A DNA stretch of 64,000 nt from NCBI RefSeq assembly GCF_013368755.1, contig NC_049565.1, positions 3,658,001 to 3,722,000 on the forward strand. Reading direction: 5' to 3'. Below, piece after piece: positions 1 to 9,697 of this stretch. A model generated the notes under the pieces. It did not search any database and had not been told where the DNA came from. It saw only the letters and a list, made by a program, of their open reading frames with translations. The position numbers were made by a program, and so were the translations under genes. This DNA comes from Talaromyces rugulosus (taxonomy: Eukaryota; Ascomycota; Eurotiomycetes; Eurotiales; Trichocomaceae). Positions within the stretch are counted from its first letter, which is position 1. Each line of letters begins with the position of its first letter.

Positions 1-2
1 CT

Positions 3-602
3 ATCCCCACATCTGAGCAGCAAAGACCCGCCGCCGAACGTGCAAACGATATAGTTACTAAGCTACGGCAGGCCTTTGATATAGCGCAGACTGAGCTTGT
101 CTCAGCGCAGCAGCGAATGGAAGATAGTGCGAACCGTCGCCGAGAGACTCCTCTGGAGTATAAAGTAGGACAGAAGGTATGGTTAGACCTTCGGAACATT
201 CGGACCGAACGACCTTCGAAGAAGCTGGACGCCCGACATGCGAAATATACTATACTAGAGAAAGTGGGATCCCATGCGTACCGACTCGATGTCCCCGGAA
301 CTATTCATGATGTTTTTCATACGACGCTCCTCCGCCCTGCGGGCACACGTCCGCTCCCTTCACAGACCCGACACGATTACCAGCCACCAGCGCACCTAGT
401 AGAAGGCAATGAAGAGTACCTAGTCGATAGCATACTCGACGAACGGACCATACGTCGGGGCCGCGGACATATGAAGCAATACCTTGTCCGTTGGACCGGA
501 TATGCGCGACCTATATGGGAACCTGCCCGGTCCATGGAAGACACCGAAGCACTCGACCACTGGCTCCAACACCACAACGCCCTTGCCGAAGGGGGGGAGT
601 AA
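3..602 (+). CDS. Ty3/gypsy retrotransposon polyprotein, C-terminal end (integrase tail and chromodomain), partial
   Basis: The frame is open from the window edge to a TAA at 600-602, so the real start lies upstream. The first ~70 residues (EQQRPAAERANDIV) look like the end of the integrase region, followed by the integrase C-terminal motif around KVGQKVWLDLRNI. The last ~70 residues form a chromodomain (EYLVDSILDER, then QYLVRWTGYARPIWEP). A chromodomain behind integrase is the hallmark of chromoviruses (MAGGY/Tf1 type), in which it directs integration to chromatin. A G-rich polypurine tract (GAAGGGGGGGAG, about 588-599) overlaps the stop, and an LTR follows at once. The visible part has no stop or frameshift, so it does not look heavily mutated. 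Only the 3' end is visible, so whether the element is intact is unknown. Confidence 0.9.
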   Translation: MPTSEQQRPAAERANDIVTKLRQAFDIAQTELVSAQQRMEDSANRRRETPLEYKVGQKVWLDLRNIRTERPSKKLDARHAKYTILEKVGSHAYRLDVPGTIHDVFHTTLLRPAGTRPLPSQTRHDYQPPAHLVEGNEEYLVDSILDERTIRRGRGHMKQYLVRWTGYARPIWEPARSMEDTEALDHWLQHHNALAEGGE

Positions 603-859
603 TGTTAGGGTCTTAGCCCCTGGGATACTCAGGCTTCGCTCTCGTAGAATAACCGCACCTGGTCCGCACCTGGTTCGCCATAGAAGAACCCCCTGACGCT
701 ACACCAGATTCGCTAGGGCGCCCCCGGGACCCACACTCGCCTGTATCGACATTCGACAATGCGAACCCCTGCGAACCTTTTCCTTCTCTTTCTCACGTTC
801 GAATCTACTCAATTCCTGGACCTACATAAGGCCAGTAAGACGGGACCTAGCCCGTAACA
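603..859 (+). repeat. 3' long terminal repeat of the Ty3/gypsy element
   Basis: It begins TGTTA just after the polypurine tract and ends TAACA at 855-859, giving perfect 5-bp terminal inverted repeats over 257 bp. No coding frame of interest lies inside. The 5' LTR and the left target-site duplicate are outside the window. The expected duplicate on the right is the first few bases after 859 (GCTGC). Confidence 0.75.
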
Positions 860-1125
860 GCTGCTTTGGAATCAAGAATACTTCGCCTTCCGGGGCTGCG
901 ATAAGGAGCTATCTTTCTGTGATCTTGCATTCCAGGTAATTGCTCCTCCAAAGGCTCATGGGCATCAATGTTTGTCCAACAGTCTTCACACCAGAATCTT
1001 GTGCATTGTGAGCACCAGAAGACTTGAGGACCTTCCAGGCATTTTCGGTGGAGGCAACTTTTTCTTTGGCAACGTGGCGTATGGGTCAACGAGTGCTGAC
1101 CTGACTGATATCCAGATGGATCCAT
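860..1125 (-). pseudogene. Zinc-binding (Cys/His-rich) protein N-terminus, cut by the LTR
   Basis: An ORF on the minus strand starts at an ATG at 1125 and encodes a Cys/His-rich module in residues ~20-55: C-x4-C, then C..C, CSQC and WCEDCW, followed by His residues. This resembles a B-box or zinc-ribbon fold. The frame then runs into the LTR at position 859 and stops a few codons later at 847, so the rest of the protein is absent. The host family is not recognised; similar Cys/His modules occur in fungal hypothetical and transposon-related proteins. Probably a host or older transposon gene into which the retroelement inserted. Confidence 0.5.
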
Positions 1126-1218
1126 ACGTTCGTTAGGGTGTTATTTAGGTTATGGTGTACATAACTAGTTAATAGTTAATAAGGTGGGTCGTGTAGATGA
1201 GGTGGTGGGGTAAAGCGA

Positions 1219-1595
1219 ATCTGTCGGTTGCAAAATATGTGGCACTCTTAGTGCAGTTTTTTAGACAAAAATTATCGACATCCACTTTTTTTATTAGATA
1301 TTTTTTTTAACTTTAAATCTTTAAATCTTTATATCTTTCTTATTTTTTATTATCTTATTTTAAAATAAAAGCATTAAAATAAGATATATTAAATTTTATT
1401 TATTTTAAAATTTAATACGTAAATTCAAAGATTTAAAAAAAAGTTAATATTTTTTAAATTTAATATAAAATAATATAAGTTAAATAGAATAATTATAGTT
1501 AAATATGAAAAAATGTATATTTTAAAAAAAGTGGATGTTAATAATTTTTGCGAAAAACTATGCCAAGAGTGTCACATATTTTGTAACCGACAGAT
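1219..1595. mobile_element. MITE-like element with ~70-bp terminal inverted repeats
   Basis: The left end (from ATCTGTCGGTTGCAAAATAT at 1219) is matched, inverted, by the right end (..TTGTAACCGACAGAT, ending 1595). The inverted repeats run about 70 bp (1221-1292 against 1524-1593) with only a handful of mismatches. The ~230-bp interior is almost pure A/T and partly self-complementary, so the whole element can fold as a long hairpin. There is no coding capacity. An AT dinucleotide sits on both sides of the CTGTCGG/CCGACAG ends and may be a 2-bp duplication. Such elements are usually mobilised in trans by a DNA transposase. Confidence 0.75.
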
Positions 1596-2096
1596 GCAAA
1601 CAACATAAACATCACCACCAGGTCTTACAACATTATAGTACGAGCAATTATATAGTGCAGAATATCAGAATCAAGTATAGAAAAATAAGGTATGATGTTT
1701 TGTACTAAGAGTATTTGTCATAGGTAAATAGGACTCATATACCGCGCCGTCCTAAGGCACACCTTGGTCTTGGGTCAGGCTCAAGTGAGGCCGTGCAGTG
1801 TATGTAGCACAAGGCTGTGAGATGCAAGATGGCCACCCTGAAGGTAGAATCTTATTTCTCTCAGAGACTCACAACAATTTTTTCTCTTCTTTATCTCTTA
1901 CTTAAGTTTCACTCAGTTACAACAAACAATACGTAACGACCTGTTTGCTACACAAAGCCAGTATACTTTGCACAGCGGCACTGGGATTAAAGCCAATCTG
2001 GGCCACCTTCGTTTTCGCAACAGGGAACCGTTGACTGGACCCAGTTATCCCGGTCCACTATTACTTTATCCGTGGAGATATTATCGAGACTAGCCC
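1596..2096. other. Non-coding interval, no gene recognised
   Basis: AT-rich to about 1.9 kb, then more balanced. No ORF with support was seen. The last ~100 bp may hold the decayed 5' end of the pseudogene that follows, because the frame starting at 2072 carries a plausible helical N-terminus. Confidence 0.5.
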
Positions 2097-4009
2097 GTGC
2101 TGGTGTTGAGCCTCTCACAATTGCCATCGGACAAGCAATATGCTCACCTTTCCCGTTGGCCCCCCGAGACTCAGCAAAGACTTCTGACGACGCTCACGAA
2201 ACTCAAATGTATTTCCTCGTACGGAAATATACTTTGGTTTGGATTTGGTATCAAGCATGTGCTGAGGTCGTTAGTGGAGTCCGAGCAAGGAGCAGCTTGT
2301 GTTACGCTCTGTAGCTGCCTGTCAGTGTCCTATGACAAATTTTATTGTGCTCAGGTATTGCGTGCAATGACTAAATTGCTAGCAGCACCATCTAACCTGA
2401 GTCCATCAATTCAACAATGGTCGGCCTTGGTAGACATCTGCTCTGGAGTACTGTCACCTTCTGAGTTTCCAAACATGGTTGATGGATTTTATCGACTTTG
2501 GTATGACCCTGAAGGTGGAGAAATCTGGAAGCTGAGAGGGGCTACTTCTTTCTCCTCATGCCCTGAGCGAGGCACTGTCTATTTTAGCGGACGTTGCAAA
2601 CGGGACCCTTCGTTGTGCGACATTTGTTGGCGGTGCAGATTGTGCCTGGCTTGCCGCGGTTGCAGAGTGGGTGCTGTGTCTCAGCGTAGAAGTCATCGAT
2701 GCCAAAATTGGGAGATATCTGTATCAAAAATTGGATAATGCAAATTATGAGACTGCCCAGATCACCATCTTACGGACACTTGGCACAAAAAGTTCCATGT
2801 TTCGCCTAATGGACAAAACATGCTTTCTTCCAAGTGGTGCTTCAATCTTTCATGCCAATCCGGGGATGGTTTTTGCTGGCGGTCGTTCAACATGGGATTC
2901 AATACTGGTTAATACATTCAGCAGTCATCATCTACAGACGCTATTCTCATTGGAAGCGGGACCTGCTTTCTCGAAAATACTCCAAGTAACCGTGGAAACA
3001 ACAAATGCTCAGCTCAGCCAACAAACTGATTCGGCTTGTCAATCTGTTGTACTTCTCTTTTGAACCCTTCATTGGCCCCAACAGAGCAAAAGTCCTTCCA
3101 CCTGATACCTGGCCATATCGAGAAAGATGGAGTTTTCTTCAGGGAAGTGTATGATCTTGATTCGAGGTTTGGTGTGCGAGTCAAAGAAAACACTGTGACA
3201 AAACTCGACTTAAACGAGAAATTACGGCTTATCATGAATATTCGTTGCATGACTATCCTCCTGGTCTTTTGGTGAAAGAGACGGTAGAAGCCCGAAAGCT
3301 GCAAGCAAACTACTCATGGCAATATCATCTTTTTAATGTTGCCCCTAGGCCGAACGTCCTGGGCCGTGCTGACACAGTTGCAAGGATGCTGGTTACTGCA
3401 TTTGGAATAGCCGAACTTCAACAACATCTGTTTGAACGCACTTTCCTGCCACGCTGCAAGAATACGAAGACTCAAGTGATGCGAGACAATAAACTCATCC
3501 ATGGAGTTTGCTCTACAATCATGGAAGACATCTCAACAGAGACGGATGCTTCAACTGATCTGCTTCCGCGGCCAGAAGAGTGGATCCTTTTAGAAGATGG
3601 CCGGCGTAGAGGACTCGATGGATGGGAAGGAGAAGAATGGCCCACGAAGATCTACCGCGGTTCGTTTGTAGAGCTCTACAGTCTTCTTTGCAACCGGGCA
3701 CCTGGACAGCACCTCAGAATTGCTCGTGCATCGAATTGTCTTCTATGCACGTCACAATGGTTGGCGCCCAAGATTATTATTGTCTCAGGTCAAAGTTCGC
3801 CCTCTGAAATCGTCTTTGCAGACGAAATCAAGATCATCGAAACTGACTATCCACAAAAGTCTAGCACAAAGGCGACAACAGAAATCCAGCGGGACAATAT
3901 AAGTTCTTCGCTAACTCAAAATTCTTCCTCTATCGGAGTGACATCTAAAAATAAAAAGAATTCCAGAGGCACCCAGAAGAGAGGAAAACGGAAAGTCGGC
4001 CGCAAATGA
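2097..4009 (+). pseudogene. Conserved fungal hypothetical protein (about 620 codons), broken by frameshifts
   Basis: Three frames together read like one protein. Frame 1 of the gene covers ~2097-2535 (QQRLLTTLTKLKCISSYGNI, then NILWFGFGIKHV). The frame shifts near 2533-2557 into a segment with ATFVGGADCAWLAAVAEW, shifts again near 3040-3063, and again near 3208-3218 into a long tail with HDYPPGLLVKE and NVLGRADTVARM that ends at 4009 in a lysine-rich stretch. The segments resemble a protein family that I recall only as hypothetical in many filamentous ascomycetes, with no assigned function. No GT-AG introns fit the frame changes, so decay is more likely than splicing. It lies next to a retroelement and a MITE, in keeping with a degenerating region. 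Confidence 0.6.
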
Positions 4010-5305
4010 CCGCACAAAGACGTTACAATTTGTTCCTGTTAAACATTATGATCAAAATATAACCGTGCTCGTTAGAAGATTATTATAAACTCTAGCTTCC
4101 CACCTGACTATTAAACTATCTGAAAATAAGCTGGCTTATAGACGCTACATAACCTTCACACATGCCATCCAATATCTCACTAAGATTAACCCAGCGGCCA
4201 CCATCCCAGATATCGATTCCTAGCATTCTACCCCGTTTAGTGGACAACCGAGCTTTACGTTTTCTGGTTGATATATGAAACAGTAGATTTGTAGAGAAAC
4301 TTCCTCTCATCGAACGCACGCAATTCAATATTGGCCGAGCTTAAGTAGTTGGGTCCTCTCCGACAAGCTCCGTGGCAACTGGGCCGCTAACCATACAGTT
4401 TACACACCATCACCAGATGCGATTGAAACTAGGACCCAATATTGGCTATGATGTTTCCTATCCTAACAGAATAGAAATCAGTAGCGTTGGCATGTATCAA
4501 AATCTTGTCTCTACTAAAGGGTGTTTGTCCGTTATCCAAGCGATCGAAGTTGCAGAGATTATCAGAGGCACGGAACGCACCGGAACGACGTAATGGGGTT
4601 TGGTTTCAGCACCGTTGATATGGTCTATAAAATCAGTCAAATAATCTTAAAAAACATTGCAGAACAGTGTGACAAGCTGTTGTCATCATGGTTCTAAAGC
4701 ATGATCGACCATCGTGGAGACAGACCAAGTTCTCACAGACTTAATATCACACATCGCAGTGAACTGAGTGAACTAATACTCTAGGCTTATATGTTTACCG
4801 CTGTATAGTAAGCAACGAGGTTACGTGCCTCTTAATGAGCTATTAGTTCCCCATATTTAGATAGCTTTAAGCTGCATTCTAGGAGACTCTTTCTTCTCTG
4901 CGAGCCTGAGGTTGGGATCATCTGTCCGGGGACGATAGCTAGATATTCTGAGGGATTTCCTCATCGGGCGCGGCTATTTCTGGATGCGGTGGCACCTAAA
5001 GGTAAATAACACGTAAAATTGTCGGTGTAACACTCCCTTTAATTTAATAAATGACTGGAGCAATTTAGATCTACGAGGTTGGGTGCGCGGAAGGGGTTTG
5101 AGATGGAATGCATTATTCGTCATGTTGATTGTCCTATCGCTGTTGATATACGCAGTTTGCATCTGACTATTTTCCACGCAAGAGGATCCTAAATACAGCA
5201 AGCAACTCGCAGTGGTCCTGCAAATGCAACAGCTTCACAAGTGTGGGCATCCATATCTATTGAGAGTCAATATTCCGGACACTTTCTAGAATGTCATTTA
5301 ACTAG
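4010..5305. other. Non-coding interval, no gene recognised
   Basis: Only short ORFs with non-ATG starts or no recognisable content. The part nearest 5.3 kb is the 3' flank of the minus-strand hydrolase. Confidence 0.5.
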
Positions 5306-6457
5306 TCAGGAAGACACAAATTTCACATCAGGATATGCTACAGAAGGGCCGCTCAGCAAATCTGACGTGTGCCCATAAACAAAGTACTGCAGTGTAGCAC
5401 TTATATATGAAGCAAGCACATGTTTAGCCCGCAACCCGCCTATCGTCCCAATACTTTCGGCCTGAATAATTTGCCTAGCTTCATCAGAGACACCAAGAGC
5501 ATCGACAAGCACTGGAAAGTCAGAAAAAGTATAGTGTTTAGACTGTGCGAGTTGTAGCTCAAGTTTCCATCCTCGTAAATGCGACCAAAATTTTGCCCAG
5601 TTGAGCTCTGTTGCCTGGGTGTGGTTTGTTTGACTGAAAAGCAGGAAAGGGCTCGACAGTCCTTTGTCCACGACAGACCCCCACAGTTCACCATCTAGAT
5701 TGATACCCCCGACAAACCGATTGTCTACCAGCATTGTCTGCGCTGCTGTTGCTCCACCGAGCGAATGACCAAGTATCGTTACTCGATCAAGCGAGAGAAG
5801 ATGCGAATTTCCCTGTGACAAAGGGAATATGCCTCTGATCACTTTTGCGTCGTGCATTTGATCCAGTAAAAATAACATGTCCTTAACACGAACGTTCATT
5901 GCTGCAGGAAATTCTGCATCGGTGAGGTTTACGAGTATTCCGCGAACCGTGTGGCCATCGGGATATTCTACGATGTCAGCATCATATGGGTGATCGACGG
6001 AGACAACGGCAAATCCGTTACTGGCAATGTCTTGAAGCAGCAATGTGTACAACAATCTTGAGGTTGCTAGTGCCGGTGAGAAAAGCACTACTGGGTAATC
6101 CCCGTGAAGACTGAAAGGTGGTAGCTGCTGCTGTGTCTGGGCCTGGATGCGAAGGGACTCGAATGTTCCCGGGAGAAGTCCAGAAGACTGGAAACTCTCA
6201 TCTTCATACTTGGCAGTTGCATTCGGGATGTAAGATGTAGAGGGCACACTTCCGCAATTGACGGGAGTAAAGGTGGTGACCATGATAAAACGTTTACCCC
6301 CTTTTGGGTCATAGGGGTCGGTTCGAGACGTGTCAACTAGTTCACTTGCATGAAGCGTGACGTCGCATGGTCCGGTGCTTGAAGGAAGAGGGATAGTTGC
6401 CGTTTGCCCGAGGCTGACGAGAATAAAGGTAACTGGGCATAGGATGGTCCAAAACAT
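5306..6457 (-). CDS. Secreted platelet-activating-factor acetylhydrolase-like alpha/beta hydrolase
   Basis: A single-exon gene of 383 aa. Residues 1-~20 are a hydrophobic signal peptide (MFWTILCPVTFILVSLGQTA). The core is an alpha/beta hydrolase: the beta strand YPVVLFSPAL (~121-130) is followed by the nucleophile elbow GHSLGG with Ser232, and probable acid and base at Asp255 (NLDGELW) and His308 (KHYTFSDF). The order and the DHPYDA motif (~155-160) match fungal PAF-acetylhydrolase-type or related secreted esterases, which cleave short or oxidised acyl chains from phospholipids. It is divergent from the Zn2Cys6 regulator with ~770 bp between. The substrate is inferred from the fold only; a broader esterase or lipase role is possible. 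Confidence 0.8.
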   Translation of the reverse strand: MFWTILCPVTFILVSLGQTATIPLPSSTGPCDVTLHASELVDTSRTDPYDPKGGKRFIMVTTFTPVNCGSVPSTSYIPNATAKYEDESFQSSGLLPGTFESLRIQAQTQQQLPPFSLHGDYPVVLFSPALATSRLLYTLLLQDIASNGFAVVSVDHPYDADIVEYPDGHTVRGILVNLTDAEFPAAMNVRVKDMLFLLDQMHDAKVIRGIFPLSQGNSHLLSLDRVTILGHSLGGATAAQTMLVDNRFVGGINLDGELWGSVVDKGLSSPFLLFSQTNHTQATELNWAKFWSHLRGWKLELQLAQSKHYTFSDFPVLVDALGVSDEARQIIQAESIGTIGGLRAKHVLASYISATLQYFVYGHTSDLLSGPSVAYPDVKFVSS

Positions 6458-7223
6458 TTTGGCGGTTTTCTGATGATGAAGATGCCAAAGAGACAGGCAT
6501 ACGTATTATAGGATGGAATTATCAGCGAGGTGCAGCGGCAAACCATCCTGTATTTATACTTGGCGAATCCGAGGCGGAAAATAACTCAGTTTCATCGGCC
6601 ATCCTGTGGGACCTGTTGGGGATATTCCAATCAGCTCATTTTTTAATTTGAATGCACTGTAAAAGGCTTATTATAGCTTATATGGTGCTGGACAGAGATT
6701 GGCTCTTGGGTGAGTCGGGCAAAGCTGGTTGTGGAACCGCCAGTTATACGACCACTATAAAATATGGCGCATAACGCCAGGCTCATGGAGCGACGGCCAA
6801 TAAGGCAAAGCCAACCAAAAACAATTTAAAAAACTTTAGTATTTGTAAATAATCCTTAGACCCTATAAAAAGTAATAAAGTAAAATTGTATTGGTTAAGA
6901 TTAAATAATCCAAGGTAGAATGTTACCGCTTCCTACACCGTTTCATTCTCAGACCGTAACTTCTGTTTTTCATCGACGTTGAACTCAATCAAGAGAGATT
7001 TGCTTAATGCTTGCTACATATACCAGCACGGTTAGTAACCCTAAATATAATCATGCAGCAAAAAAGCAAATATTTGTGAACTGACCATAATAGTATGTTC
7101 GAGTGCCTCTCTATGCCTTGGCTCCCACTGCGGGTCAAGGCACAATTAGTAACCCGCACCCGGATAACATCACATCTACTTCTCATCTTGCAGATAGGAA
7201 AATATTTCGATGTCCTGTCTAAC
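6458..7223. promoter_or_regulatory. Divergent promoter region between the hydrolase and the Zn2Cys6 regulator
   Basis: About 770 bp with no supported ORF, AT-rich around 6.8-6.9 kb. Both flanking genes start outward from it. No individual binding site is claimed. Confidence 0.45.
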
Positions 7224-8540
7224 ATGAAAGTCTCACGCTACGCCAGCTCAAGGCAAAAATCATGCCAACAGTGCTCAAGTTCCAAATCAAAGTGCGATCG
7301 CAAGCAGGAGCGCTGCACCAGATGCACCCAACGAGGCCTACCATGCGTCTACCCTAGGTCGAATCCACCAGAGGCCACAACATGTGAGGGTATTTTTAGA
7401 GATGATACCTCCTCTATCTCGGCTTCGAGATCCGATGCATCATTCCCCAGCCCTAACTCAGACCTGTCAGTCAACGCCGAGAGGGTAAACCTGGCTTTGC
7501 CACAGCACACCACAGACACACAGCCGGATGCAGGCCCTGTTACCTCCTCTGTCTCATCTATTGCCCTACCTGAATTTCGTCTTCCAAGGTATCCCGGTCC
7601 AAGTGCCCCGGGCGAAGTACCCGAGATGCCGGATGTTCTCAAATTCTCAAATCTGAACTTGATCTGTCCTATCAATGCCGACGACATCAATAACCGCTGG
7701 CTGAACCCTTACATTCCAGATATTGACCAGGCAATAAAGGAGTACCCACCCGCTGTCACTCGTTTCATACATAGCGTTTTGAAGTCATACGCAGCCGTGG
7801 CAGCGCGTGGTCGTGCCATACCCCTGTTCGTTCATCCCACACAAATGAACACACCCGGTTCGCATCTCGCCACATGCTTGAGCTTGGCTCGAGTATCTGA
7901 AAATCCATTGCCAGGAAGTGAAGATGCTACCGCCGTTGTTATTCAGCGCGAGATGGAGAACATAGCGCAAGATCACGAAAGCTATGATGACATGTTACTA
8001 CTCGCTGCGTTTCAGGCCTACTTAGTATATATCATGATTCTATTTTTTCGGCTCAGTCAGGGGCCTAACCCTTTCTTCCGCAATGCTATGATGACTCTTC
8101 AGGAGCTTGCTTGCTCCTCAGCCCGTGGCGGATTAGTCTGCGCGGCCGATGCAACTCATACACGTCCAAGTTGGGAAGAGTGGATTGTGGCTGAGGCGAA
8201 GCGGCGCACACTGTACGCGATGTACCTTTTCGACAGCGTACTTTCAGCTCATGAAAACCTCCCTACTTTCTTCGGGACTGAACTACGTGGCCTTCCTGCA
8301 CCATCAAATAAGTCACTGTGGCAAGCTGGGAGCCGAAGCGATTGGGAGAAGGAATATAATATTTTTCTTGCTGAGTGGATAGAAAAAAGTCTGGCCATTG
8401 ATGAGCTTTGGCCCATTTCCCCCGAGTTGGGCTATGCAGATATTGCCCGAAGGCGGAGGAGGGTGGATCAATGGTTGGAAAATATTGATGAATTTGGGAC
8501 TATGATCTTTGCGGTGACAGAGTGTACGCACGGTGGTTGA
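7224..8540 (+). CDS. Zn2Cys6 binuclear-cluster transcription factor
   Basis: A 438-aa single-exon protein from the ATG at 7224. An in-frame ATG at 7095 would add 43 unremarkable residues; the later one is preferred because the zinc cluster normally sits close to the N-terminus. The cluster starts at about residue 14 with spacing C-x2-C-x6-C-x6-C-x2-C-x6-C (CQQCSSSKSKC, then RCTRCTQRGLPC), which binds two zinc ions and reads CGG-type half-sites. The remainder resembles the fungal-specific regulatory domain (AEAKRRTLYAMYLFDSVLS) and ends with a DEFGTMIFAVTECTHGG tail typical of the family. Neighbours downstream are an isochorismatase-family hydrolase and an MFS exporter, so it may regulate them. 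The inducer is unknown. Confidence 0.85.
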   Translation: MKVSRYASSRQKSCQQCSSSKSKCDRKQERCTRCTQRGLPCVYPRSNPPEATTCEGIFRDDTSSISASRSDASFPSPNSDLSVNAERVNLALPQHTTDTQPDAGPVTSSVSSIALPEFRLPRYPGPSAPGEVPEMPDVLKFSNLNLICPINADDINNRWLNPYIPDIDQAIKEYPPAVTRFIHSVLKSYAAVAARGRAIPLFVHPTQMNTPGSHLATCLSLARVSENPLPGSEDATAVVIQREMENIAQDHESYDDMLLLAAFQAYLVYIMILFFRLSQGPNPFFRNAMMTLQELACSSARGGLVCAADATHTRPSWEEWIVAEAKRRTLYAMYLFDSVLSAHENLPTFFGTELRGLPAPSNKSLWQAGSRSDWEKEYNIFLAEWIEKSLAIDELWPISPELGYADIARRRRRVDQWLENIDEFGTMIFAVTECTHGG

Positions 8541-8640
8541 TACCAGTAACGAATAACATACAAAACAATGCAACGAAAGCAAACAGTGCGACTGTATTTC
8601 GATACTTTTTAGAACGTTCATTCTCTATGAACAAAACTAG

Positions 8641-9329
8641 CTATTGACCAAGCGCTTGAATAGCTTCATCCAGGGAAATGACCCGAAGGTTCATTCTAGG
8701 AATTATAGCCTCGAGCAGCACTTTAGAGAATTCTTTATCTTGTTGATCCACGGGCAACTCCACCACATTATCTCTGATGACAAAAATATTGAAATCCAAG
8801 TCAAAGAGTCGGTATACGGTCGCCATCACGACACCGGAAAGGCTCAACCCAGACTAGAGCGCCTGTTAGCTCACTACCTTTACAATTCCAAAGAAAAATG
8901 TCCACGCACAATAACCACGGTATCTATTCCCTACGCTTTCAGGATTTGCTCCAGGCTGTTGCCAGTTGTAGCTGACCACCTAGTTTTCCAAAGCACGACA
9001 TCTTTCTCGTCTACTGTAAAACGCGGATCAATATCGACTCCAGGGGTTCCGTTTTCAAAGGAACAAGATGAACTGATGAGTCTGGCAAAGGGCTTGTTGG
9101 CCTCGAGTTCTGGCTGGCCACGATTGAATGTGAGAGTTGTGAAGACGGTGAGAGGGCGGTTGCTTTTGGAATGCACGGCATCATTCCATTTGGAGCAGCT
9201 TGAAATCATCGACCCTCCTTCCGGCGTATGCTCAATAGCCTTTATCAGAAGACCAACCCAATCAAGATTCAGGACAGCATAGTGTTGCCCAAAGTCCACA
9301 GGCTCCCGCGTAGAAGCCATTGTGGACAT
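8641..9329 (-). pseudogene. Isochorismatase-family (cysteine hydrolase) gene with one in-frame stop
   Basis: Two exons on the minus strand: 9329-8910 and 8853-8641, joined by a 56-bp GT-AG intron (donor GTGCGT, branch GCTAAC), phase 0. Without the stop the product would be about 210 aa. Family signs are AVLNLDWVGLLI near the N-terminus (the Asp of the active-site region) and SGLSLSGVVMATVYR with FVIRDNVVEL in exon 2. The Cys-bearing loop is the SGxV variant seen in many fungal members rather than a clear nucleophilic Cys. Codon 133 is TAG (8931-8933), in a position where the flanking frame (ILKA, then GIDTVVI) continues perfectly. No splice site removes it. A C-to-T change of CAG is the simplest origin; a sequencing error is the main alternative. 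Confidence 0.7.
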
Positions 9330-9697
9330 ATAACAGGATAATTAGAATAAGGCAGAAAGAAATATACCACATATTGCAGTGTTTAAACAGCAAGCTATAT
9401 TTACCCCTGACCCCAGCACTTTATCCTTAACCCTACATATCGACGGAGTTGAGCGGAGTTGAAGCTCTCCCTTCCTAGAGCGGTAAAGCGGGACCCACTA
9501 CTTCCCTAATTCTCCAATGAAACCTCTTAATTTTGTCTCTTCGTCCAATCTAATCGGGATATCAGCTCCACTCTCAACTCCGCCATCAAACACCTCGAGA
9601 TATTATTATATAAATACAACGTTTGCCCTTCTAGATGAAGGCATCTTAGTCTCTCTTTAACCTCCGGATACTTGGGAATAATTATATCCATCTATTT
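9330..9697. promoter_or_regulatory. Divergent promoter region between the hydrolase pseudogene and the MFS gene
   Basis: About 370 bp without an ORF; the two flanking genes start outward from it. No specific site is claimed. Confidence 0.4.

Noticed and set aside
7095..7223. Upstream start for the Zn2Cys6 regulator
   Set aside because: It would place 43 unrelated residues before the zinc cluster, unlike the usual position near the N-terminus.
8644..9282. 212-aa plus-strand ORF over the isochorismatase locus
   Set aside because: It is the complement of the two exons of the minus-strand gene, which has the clear family match.
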